Below are positions 48,023 through 56,639 of a stretch of DNA of 64,000 nt, one piece after another. The stretch is from Nelumbo lutea (Eukaryota > Streptophyta > Magnoliopsida > Proteales > Nelumbonaceae): contig JAKGHH010000002.1 in NCBI GenBank assembly GCA_022828595.1, positions 81,192,383 to 81,256,382 on the forward strand, read 5' to 3'. The position numbers were made by a program, and so were the translations under genes. The notes beneath the pieces were generated by a model that ran no database searches, was not told the DNA's origin, and was given only the letters and a program-made list of their open reading frames with translations. Position 1 is the first letter of the stretch. The number at the start of each line of letters is the position of its first letter.

Positions 48023-48580
48023 CTAGAGTAGTTCACCAGTGACCTGAAAGCATCAGTTCTCGGCTCATGGCACTAAAACAACACAAAGCTGTCCAAACGA
48101 CTGTACAAAAACATCAATTCCTTGCCCTCTATGACATCAAACTCCCCACCTTTGCCCCTAACAATGGAATTGGGGGCCAAAAACCCTTTCTACTGCATGC
48201 CATTTTGGAAGACTCACTCTCAGAAAGCATGCCCGCAATATCCATGACCCTAATGAAATTAACAAATGGACATTCTGACTTCTTCTGAACACAGGGAGCT
48301 GTTACTCAGAATAGATTATATGAAGAAATCGATGGAGAAGAGAAATCAAAAAGGGAAATTCAAATGAGCACAAGGAACACAACGGACTCAAAGCAGGAAT
48401 GCAAGCAGAAATCACAAAACATATGTGGGCATCGCCCTCTTGTAGAGGCCTCGCACGAGTCTAGAAGCCCAAACGGTGCTATAGAAGACCAAAGGAAATG
48501 ATTACCAGTCTCCCACCATCGCCCAGCCGAAATGATAGCCCATGAAAATCGACATATCAACTTAAAAAGGATTGCCACAT
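48023..48580 (-). pseudogene. PMD ORF, right copy, N-terminal part
   Basis: Minus-strand N-terminal region of the PMD ORF. Its start lies near 48290-48310 (the ATG of other copies is ACA here), followed by QKKSECPFV. It contains ~110 bp not present in 34380-34440. Upstream of the start (48310-48580) is the conserved GGCTGGGCGATGGTGGGAGAC region shared with 19540 and 34180. Confidence 0.6.
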
Positions 48581-49492
48581 CAGCAAACCGCCACTACATA
48601 AGAATGGACACCTAATCCCCAAGCCACACGCATGTCTATAGCACATTAATGCAAGTTGACAGTTATGCAAGAGACATGATGAAAACCACATCACACACAT
48701 AACAGTCAGTTACCGCCATCGAATAGCATGAGAATGTTAAAAACCACTATGTCCTCCAACTATTTCACAGGGACATTGGAAGGTAGTGAATAGAGCACAC
48801 CACTAGCACAAAAGGGGCTGAAAACATTTCCCAAAACACTAAACTCCAGAAAATATTTCACGACAGGAAGTACTCTACCAAAGATTGGGGGCTAGAAATC
48901 AAAACAACAACACCAATTGTCTTTGGCAAAGCACTTCCTATCAAGAAATGAAGGGCTAGAATCAAAATTAATAGATTGTGTTACGCCTTCGATAACAGGA
49001 GGCTAGAAACTTGGTTACTGTTTAGCAGTCATCTTTTAAAAGTATACTTTCTATCTAGATGTAGGGGGGCTGAAAACTATGCCAATTGATCCAATACAGA
49101 ACTACCTCTCAATAGAAAGCACCCTATAAAAAGACAGGTGCTGAATTACAAAGAAAGCGAAAAGTTTATTCAAAACAAATGCTCCCAGTCCTCACCGAAA
49201 TAAAACCACCATATAGTAATAAAAGAATTCTTATTGATAAGTTCACACTTATCAATAAGCAAGGGGGCTAATAAACTACCCAAATTAAAAATTCCTTATA
49301 TACACGGTTTGTTGTGCATCGCAATCAAGAATAGGAATGATCACTAGACCCAACACTTCGAAAGCAAAAAATCAAGGTGCCACAACACCTATGATCCCCC
49401 ATTCTCATCACTCTCCCATGGACCTCCAAAGAAAACGCAATGACAAAAATGCTTATTGGTAAGCTCCCACTTACCAATAAGGAGGGGGCTAA
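48581..49492 (+). other. 3' non-coding region with stem-loop/polypurine modules
   Basis: An array of G-tracts on the plus strand: AAAGGGGCTG near 48823, TGGGGGCTAG near 48884, GAAGGGCTAG 48949, AGGAGGCTAG near 49008, TAGGGGGGCT 49062, CAAGGGGGCTA 49260-49270 and GGAGGGGGCTAA 49481-49492. The last two are each directly preceded by a perfect 30-nt stem-loop (49230-49259 and 49452-49481). The final tract abuts the 3' LTR at 49493 and is the likely polypurine tract. Confidence 0.7.
49230..49492 (+). repeat. Two perfect 12-6-12 stem-loops next to polypurine tracts
   Basis: 49230-49259 has arms CTTATTGATAAG / CTTATCAATAAG. 49452-49481 has arms CTTATTGGTAAG / CTTACCAATAAG. The stems differ by one base pair changed on both sides (A-T versus G-C). 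They are 222 bp apart, and each is followed within one or two bases by the G-tract. Confidence 0.9.
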
Positions 49493-50178
49493 TATAGGTA
49501 TATGTTGGTCGCTAAGACCATAGAGACATAGAAGGCACTAAAGCAACACCACAAGAATTCCCATGACGAGTTCATAACTCGGCACACATTTGCGATGAGC
49601 TAAGAACCTGCATAAACTTGCGATGATCTCAAAACCCGAAATGAGTTGCAATGAGCTCAAAACCCGCATAGACTTGCGTTGAGTTGTAAACCATCGCACA
49701 CTTGCAATGAGCTCATGTTCATCGCAGGACAAGAATGAATAAAGAAACACGTGCTTCACTAATAATGTGTGTGACAAAGTGTCTAGTAGGATTAGAAAAG
49801 ACTCATGAGATAAGTATTGACATCACCCGTGCCACGTCAATCTAAGCTCATGAAAAGAAGTAGAACATGTGTATTATAGAACCATTGCACAAAAGGAATC
49901 CTCATCCTTCAGATATCTCATAAAACCCATGGTGAAACCCTGGCGGTTTTCCTTAACAACTAACACTGAATCCAAGATTCCTTTCCTAATGGGTATCAAA
50001 CACTTTTAGCTCCTTCCTTTTGAGACTTCAAGATCTCTCCCAATAAATAAGGGTCCAACTCATAACGCGATCATCATTCTCTCACTCTATTCACCCTAGC
50101 CTTTAGCCTACGCCCTATCTCGGCTTTCCTTAGTCCTTCAAGGTAAACTCCATACATAACCTAACCACAACACTCACA
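49493..50178 (+). repeat. 3' LTR of the PMD/Tat-like element, right copy
   Basis: Begins TATAGGTATATGTTGGTCGC (expected TG, here TA) after a polypurine tract and ends CACAACACTCACA; 686 bp. Related in sequence and layout to the CTATG-element LTR (TGTAGGTATATAGTGGTC). It contains a minisatellite at 49568-49735. Tat-type pol sequence follows directly. Confidence 0.75.
49568..49735. repeat. 28-bp minisatellite in LTR
   Basis: About six units starting at 49568, 49597, 49625, 49653, 49681 and 49709 (period 28, once 29), consensus near GAGCTCAAAACCCGCATAGA plus CTTGCGAT. Decayed versions occur in every LTR of this group (35095-35225, 42810-42990, 43200-43400, 44185-44350). Confidence 0.85.
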
Positions 50179-51250
50179 TTAGCAAGCTGCCAAATAATGT
50201 TATATTGCAGCACTAAAAGTAAAAAATAATGAAGCTTTATCGTTGGAAGGGCTCGATCTTAAGGATGAACCACGGAGCCGAGGCTTTCCAGCCGAGGACC
50301 TCGTCTTATTTCCCCTAGACAAGGCCGAGCCCAAGGAGACTGTATTGCGCGTCAAGTCTAGCCTTCCTCCAGACACCCTTTTTGAACTAGTAAGCTTCCT
50401 CAAATATAATATTGACATCTTTCCTTGGTATTGCCATTGACATACCCAGAATTGACCCCTTGGTCATTACTCACAAGCTAAGCGTGGACCCAATTGTAGG
50501 CTAGATTGGTAGAAAAAGAGGAACTTTGCACCAAAGCATTGGAAAGCTATCAGAGAAGAGGTTGACAAGCTACTTGACTCTGGCTTCATCCAAGAGGTAC
50601 ATTACCCTAACTAGTTGTCCAATGTGGTCACGGTTAAGAAGGCTAACAGGAAATGGCGGATCTATATTGACTTTACAGACCTCAATTAAGCCTGTCCCAA
50701 AGACAACTTTCCTTTGCCGAGGATCAACCACCACAGGGTACGAGCTACTGAGCTTCATGGATGCCTTCAGCGAATATAACCAGATTAAGATGCACGCCAA
50801 GGATGATGAGATCTCGGTCATCACCGAGCATGGCACCTACTATTACAAGGTCATTACCTTCGGCTTGAAGAATGTCGGTGCTACCTACCAACAGCATGTG
50901 AACAAAATCTTCAAGAACTAGATGAGGAGAGAAGTCAAAGCCTATGTGGATGACATGGTGGTGAAAAGCCTAAAGGTCGACCAGCACACCTTGGACCTAG
51001 CCGAGACCTTTAAAACACTAAGAAAGTAGAACATGAAACTTAATCCCGGCAAGTGTTCTTTTGGCATCACCTCTGGCAAATTTTTGGGCTTCATCGTCAC
51101 TCAATGGGGTATAGATGCCAACCCAAAGAAGATTCAAGACATATTTGACATGGAGCCAGCTCAATCCATCAAAGAAATACAAAGACTCATCGGCCGAGTG
51201 GCTACCCTCAGCCAATTCATGTTGAAGTCAGCCAGCCACTACCTACCCTT
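50179..51250 (+). pseudogene. Tat-lineage gypsy reverse transcriptase
   Basis: The pol N-terminal part (LDLKDEPRSRGF, 50252 onward) is open to 50440. RT follows, broken by frameshifts and stops: KWRIYIDFTDLN (50652), SFMDAFSEYNQIKMH (50754), FGLKNVGATYQQ (50859), the catalytic YVDD intact at 50943-50954, then MKLNPGKCSFGITSGKFLGF. GC and codon use are higher than in the Copia and Athila parts, with many -CC/-GC endings. The left side abuts another element's LTR, so gag and the 5' LTR are missing. Confidence 0.9.
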
Positions 51251-52200
51251 CTTCTGAGCCATCAATAAGCTGAAGGACTTCTAGTGGACCGAAGAATGCC
51301 AAAGAGCCTTTAACGAGCTGAAGTCTTACCTTGCCTCACCCCCTCTACTACACGGCCCCTTCCAGAAGAAACATTATTCATATACCTCTTAATCAGGGAT
51401 GAGGCTATTAGATTTGTTTTGGTGAGAGAGGACGAAGGAGTACGACAACCCATCTACTATGTCAGCAAGGTCATCTACGATGCTGAGACCTGGTACCCCA
51501 AAGTGAAGAAGTTAGCCTTTGCCTTGGTGGTCTCGGCCAAGAAACTTAGACCCTACTTTCTAGCCCATAGCATCACAGTGTTAACAAGCCAACCCCTCAA
51601 GTCTATACTCTCTAAGCCTGAGACCTCGGGTCGGCTGACCAAATGGGCCATTGAATTGTCCAAGTTTGACCTATAGTACTAGTCAAGGCCTACAATCAAA
51701 GTGCAAGCCTTGGCCAATTTCTTGGGGGAGTGCACCTTTAGCAAAGCCCACGGCTAGGCTCCCATAGAAGATGAGGGACCTTGGCTGACCTTGAGATTGT
51801 TTGTGGATGGATCTTCCAATGCTAAGGGAAGTGGAGCAAGCTTCATACTCCTCACCACGGGTGACAACGAGGTGGAGTACACACTAAGATTCGGCTTCCC
51901 AGCCTCCAACAATGAAGCCGAGTACAAGGCCCTGCTCGTTGGATTACAACTTGCCAAAGACCTCAGCACCCAGCACATCGAAGTCTTCAGCGACTCTCAG
52001 TTGGTTATGAACCAAGTGAACGGGGAGTACGAGGCCAAAGAACCAAATATGGCTAAGGACATGCCCAAAGGGCAGGAGCTGTCCCACCACTTTCAGCACC
52101 TCGACTTGCAATAGGTCCCACGGGTTGAGAATATGATGGCTGATACCCTATCTAAGTTGGCAAGCACCTTAGTCGGCCACACTATCCACATCGAGAAGCT
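51251..52200 (+). pseudogene. Tat-lineage dual RNase H region
   Basis: First RNase H: RQPIYYVSKVIYDAETWYPK (51443) to SGRLTKWAIELSKFDL (51676). A second, archaeal-type RNase H follows at 51790-52114: FVDGSSNAKGSGA (catalytic Asp), FPASNNEAEYKALL (Glu) and VFSDSQLVMNQVNGEYEA (Asp); all three acidic residues are present. Two RNase H domains in a row are the known mark of the Tat lineage. Stops at 51674-51676 and 52112-52114. Confidence 0.9.
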
Positions 52201-53395
52201 AGCACAGCCCAACATTGAAGAAGTACAGGTGCTCCCAGTGCAAGCCAAGCCCAACTAGATGGACCCAATCCTCACCTATCTGCAACATGAACAACTCCCC
52301 ATCGACAAAAATGAAGCAAGGCGATTCCAACGTCAGGCAGCTCACTATGCCCTACTCAAAGGAAAGCTCTATAGAAGGTCCTTTACCTTACCCTACCTCT
52401 GATGCCTCCATCAGGTGGAGGGTGAGTATGTTCTCTAAGAGTTCCACGAAGGAATCTATGGCAACCACCTCGAAGGTAGAGCCTTGGCACATAAAGCACT
52501 AAGGCAAGGGTACTTTTGGCAAACCATACAGAAGGATGCAACCAAGCTAGTGCAAAAGTGTGACCAATGCCAGAGACACTCCAACATCTCCCATCGACTA
52601 GTCACAACCCTCTCAGCCCTCAACAGTTCATGGCCCTTCGCCAAGTGGAGAATGGATCTCTCGGACCCTCCCCTCAAGTTACTAGAAACATAAAGTACCT
52701 CATCATTTTAATTGACTACACCAAGTGGGTCGAAGTTGAGCCCTTGGCAACCATCACGACCAAGATGATCTAGAATTTCTTTTGGAAGAACATCATTTGT
52801 CACTTTGGCATCCCACACATGCTCATCACTGGCAATGGCAAGCAATTCGACGATGCATGATTCAGAGAGTGGTGTGCAAGCCTCGACATCAAGCAAAAGT
52901 ACACCTCGGTAGACTACCCCCAAACCAACAGCTTAGTCAAGTTCACTAACAAAACTATCCTACAAGGGATGAAGAAAAGGTTGGATAGGGCCAAAGTTCT
53001 AGTGTACTATGGGCCTAATGGATGATACCTCGAACGGCTACGAGGGAGACCCCACTCAACTTGACTTATGGGATTGAGGCTGTCATTCTAGTAGAGATCA
53101 GCCAATCGACGCTTTGAACCGAGGCGTACATTGAGGCCGAGAATGATGAAGAACTTAGAAACAACTTGGACCTGTTGGAAGGCATTAGAGAGCAGGCTCA
53201 AAGAAGGCAGCCTCGTCCTCAAAAAGGTCATGGTACCCGAGCACAATGTTGGAAAGCTCGGCCCCAACTGGGAAGGTCCCTACTAAATCAAGCAGGTCAT
53301 CGATCCCAACACCTTTTAGCTAGAATACTTGGGTGGAAGACTGGTTCCTCGTACTTGGAACACCGAGAACCTCTAGATGTATTATCAGTGATGTA
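52201..53395 (+). pseudogene. Tat-lineage integrase
   Basis: The zinc finger (HEGIYGNH ... CDQCQRH) is near 52445-52580. The catalytic core is badly hit: the second Asp is Gly (LITGNGKQF near 52822-52848), and the Glu is Lys (LVKFTNK near 52935). Frameshifts split it into short frames. The C-terminus (PNWEGPY, YLGGRLVPRTWN) ends near 53395. Inactive. Confidence 0.88.
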
Positions 53396-54219
53396 ATATT
53401 TTGTACAAGAAGGCTTATCAATGAAAAGTGCATCCTCCCATCTTGGCTCCAACTTTAGTGTAAATGTTTCTACTACACTCAACTGCCAAGGCCCCTTGGC
53501 CGTGCGACTAGCCAAAGCACACAACCTTCACCATATGCTCGAACTAGATGACACATGACTCTTGGCAAGTCATACGCCTACTTGCCTTTCTTACTAAGGC
53601 AGAAAACTTAGGGACCTCGGCCACGGCCACACGTAGTTCGCTAATACAGGAAACACTTTTTGACCTTGGCTTTGGCCACACGTAGGCTCACACTTAAATT
53701 TCCCAAGGAAAGTTAGGCCAAGTGGGCTTAGGCTTTCACCTCCCTTTCCTTCTCACTAAGGAAAGGGTCCCCGAGCCCTTGGGGGCGTAGCCTGGCCTCC
53801 ACTTAGCCACCTTGATAGGGATGGAGGACAGACCAGGAGAGCTAAGGCATTTGCCTCCCTTCCCTTCTCGTTAAGAAAAGGGGCCCCGAGCCCTCGGTGG
53901 CACAGCTTGGCCTCAGCCTAACTCCCTTAACATAATTTCCTAAGCGAATGACTAAGTAAACAAGAAACTACCTTTTTGCTACTTGTGACCTCTTAGAAGG
54001 GGGGCAACTGACCCTAGCCAAAAAAAACAAAATAAAATAAAATACAAAGAAAGAGTAAAAAGGCACAAGTTAGATAAAAAAGTATGTTTCATTAATGTAT
54101 TCATTCAAGCTTTACAAAAATGGCCTTGGATGGGGGAGGTCAAGCCCCTTACAAAATTTTGACAAGACAAAGAAAAAGGGAGTTGGAGAAGGATGAAGAA
54201 AAGGAGACCCTGCGACCCT
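53396..54219. other. Non-coding region between pol and antisense gene
   Basis: GC-rich. A ~115-bp unit is repeated (TCCTTCTC...AAGG then CCCCGAGCCCT; 53745-53800 and 53860-53915). TTAGAAGGGGGGCAACTG at 53993-54010 looks like an internal polypurine tract. No LTR starts here. It separates the pol from the tail of the minus-strand gene (convergent). Confidence 0.6.
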
Positions 54220-54778
54220 TCAGGCATCAGCATTCACGTCCCCCTCAGTTTCTTCAACTTGCACAGGTTGCTCTGCACTGGCCTGGCCTTTGGATCGCTA
54301 CACCCCATCGGCTGGCAAAGTCTCCTCGACTATTAGATCAATAGGAACCCCTAGTTGGTTGACGTCAAAATCAGGCTATAGGGCCAACATCTGGGCCTTG
54401 ATATCCTTGATGCCCTCCAGGTAGGCCATGACGCTGAAGCTGGCCATCTCCTTCTAGTAGGCCGGGGTAGTCTTCCATGCCTCCTCGGCCCTCTTCTCAG
54501 TGGCCTCGTGCTTCTCCTTCGCTGAGAGCAGCTTCTCCTCAACAACCTTCACCTTCTCCTCGGCCAACCTCAAAGAAGCCTTAACACCCCTCAACTACTC
54601 CCTCTCGGCCAAGACCTCGGCCTCTAGGTCCTTCCTTAGGTTGCACTCCTTCCGCATCGCCTGAGCGATCACCACTCGGCCACTAGGAGCTCCAACTGCT
54701 CCATCTTCTCCTCCAGGGTCCTCAACTGCTCCAGGAGGACCTCCACCTTGTCACATAGGCCGATAGTAGTGGAAGACG

Positions 54779-54862
54779 CTTACAAAGGACAGAAGACCAT
54801 TAAACTAAGGAAAGCAAGAGAAAGAGGAATTTGGCCTAAGTACTGGAGAAAGAGATACTCAC
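54779..54862 (-). other. Intron 3 of antisense gene
   Basis: 84 bp, starts GTGAGTATCTCTTTCTCC and ends CTTTGTAAG, with a pyrimidine-rich inside. The frame after it needs one extra base to meet the coiled-coil frame, so either a base was lost or the acceptor differs slightly. Confidence 0.55.
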
Positions 54863-54943
54863 ATCGGCCAGCTGATCTAGAAGGGTGATGGGTGTCCCGG
54901 ACACCCTACACACTCTTTTGGGTCTAGGCATGTCTGTCCCCAC

Positions 54944-55034
54944 CTGGAGAATCCCGGCCAATAAAGCTTAGTCAAACCCCAGAGTGCTTAAATTGTTGCC
55001 CTCTTGGACATTCCAGTAAGGGTGAAAAACTCAC
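54944..55034 (-). other. Intron 2 of antisense gene
   Basis: 91 bp, GTGAGTTTTTCACCC at the donor and GGGATTCTCCAG at the acceptor. Removing it joins exons 2 and 3 in phase 0, while reading through shifts the frame (91 is not a multiple of 3). Confidence 0.7.
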
Positions 55035-55417
55035 TACGTCATCAAAGGCAGCTCGTTGCAGTGCTCTGACGAAGTATGAGGCCCCGATTGGTGAGAGCCC
55101 CCTATAGTAGCATCGGTTGGGCACCCCCCTCGGCATGAGGGGGCCTCTTTCTCCACCCTCAGTTGGGCGATCCTTCATAGTTAGCCTCTTCTCCCTCAGA
55201 GGCTTGAGGGGCTTGGCGGGCCTCCTCATGGTAGGCTCCTTGCCCTTCCTAGCCTCGATAGGTCCTCCCGTCTTCTCGGCTCCTATTGCAGCCTTCAGCC
55301 GAGGTACCTTCTCAACTATAGATTCTCTAGGCAGCAGCTTCCTTGGCTACCCCTCACCTGGCCCCTCTTCTTGGACCGGGTCATCTCTAGCAAAATCTCT
55401 TTGGTGTTCCCCTACAT

Positions 55418-55490
55418 CTTTGCAAAAGCACAATGAGCAAGTTAGAACGTAGGAAAAAAGGAAGAAAGCCGATAGTAGGAGCTCCCCTAC
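55418..55490 (-). other. Intron 1 of antisense gene
   Basis: 73 bp, donor CTTG|GTAGGGG and acceptor TTTTGCAAAG|AT. Removing it puts exon 2 in frame with exon 1 (phase 1). The inside is T/C-rich near the acceptor. Confidence 0.7.
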
Positions 55491-56355
55491 CAAGGCAGGC
55501 AGGGTTGAGGCCAGCCCACACCAAAGCTTCTTCTGACACCAAGGGCTCGGTGTGGATGGTCCATGATACCCGATTGCGGGTCATCACTTCAGTCTCCTCA
55601 TCTTTGTGCAAGAGCATTATTCTCTTGGTCACGAGATCTGGCTCCCCCGAGTCTTACCTGAATGACCAGTCCTCCAAACAAGACATGAAGAAGTACTTCT
55701 TCTTCCAATTATGGATGGACAATGGGTTGTTGACCACCCTTCCATGATGGGCCTAGAAATAGTACATACCTTCCCCAAAAGAATGCCTCATCAGAACAAA
55801 CATGCACCGAAATATCTTCTCAGTTACGTAGACACCTCAGAGTTGGGCCATTACCACCACAGCAATGATCGTCCTCACGACATTAGGGGCAAGCTAACTA
55901 AGAGAGATGTTGTAGCACCTCAACAGCTCAGTGATGAGGGGAGGAAGGGGGAACCTAAGGCCGAAGTGGAGGTAGTGCTCATGTACGCACACCTCCCCCT
56001 CCTTTGGCCGCCAGGGCCAATCACCAGTATCGGGGACTCTAAGCCGATATCCCCTCAGAATATGGTACATCTTAGCAAGAGCCTTCACTTGCTCTATGCT
56101 AAGTTTTCTATCCATGTCAGAGCGCGGGTAGCACATTATTTCTACACCTCAGGTCATGGCCTCGGCTATGAACTCAGGGCTCGGCTCTTCACATTCATTG
56201 CCCTCCACCACCTCGGACGAAGCCAAGGCATCAGTAGTGATGCCACCTCTTAGTCTTGTAAAGCCGGCACTTTTATCGAAAGAGTCATTGCCCCGCCAAC
56301 TACACTCGGTGTGTCCAATACCAGTCCTCTCCCTCATTACTCAGATCTTGGGCCT

Positions 56356-56639
56356 TTGGTAGGAAGCGACTCTATGAACTACAAATGTTGCGTAGCTACT
56401 GCTCCTCGCACCAGAAGAGCCAATAGAGTGGTAGTATCCTTAATGATGATACCATGCTAACCAAATGCAACCATGAAGGTATGAGTACGGCAACACCAAT
56501 GCTCCAAAAGAGGCTTCACATAGCTGACCCCTTCCTTGTAGAGAACATCTACAAAACAATTAATGAAACAAAGAAGCCCAGCATCTCGACATCATTGACA
56601 GAACATGGAGTTTTCCAATATGAAGTTTTCCCAACTAGA
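56356..56639 (-). pseudogene. PMD ORF fragment, third copy
   Basis: 284 bp matching 45771-46068, from the FIESLPTNL-coding region up to the site where the Copia LTR is inserted. It is joined on the left to the antisense gene region of the Tat element at 56355. Confidence 0.8.

Larger units (their letters stand above)
54220..56337 (-). pseudogene. Antisense multi-exon gene in Tat element (gypsy-type transposase-like domain, coiled coil)
   Basis: Four minus-strand exons: 56337-55491, 55417-55035, 54943-54863 and 54778-54220. Exon 1 is a single frame with about five stops and no shift. It contains VCVHEHYLHFGLRFPLPPL and later WKKKYFFMS, which resemble the plant 'putative gypsy-type transposon' domain (Pfam PF04195). 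Exon 2 continues in phase and is rich in Arg/Pro/Lys. Exon 3 is 27 codons. Exon 4 is a Glu/Lys coiled coil followed by YLEGIKDIKAQML and ends TGA at 54220-54222. Junctions 1 and 2 keep the frame; at junction 3 the frame is off by one. Antisense extra ORFs are known in Tat elements; the function is unknown. The family assignment is from memory. Confidence 0.72.
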
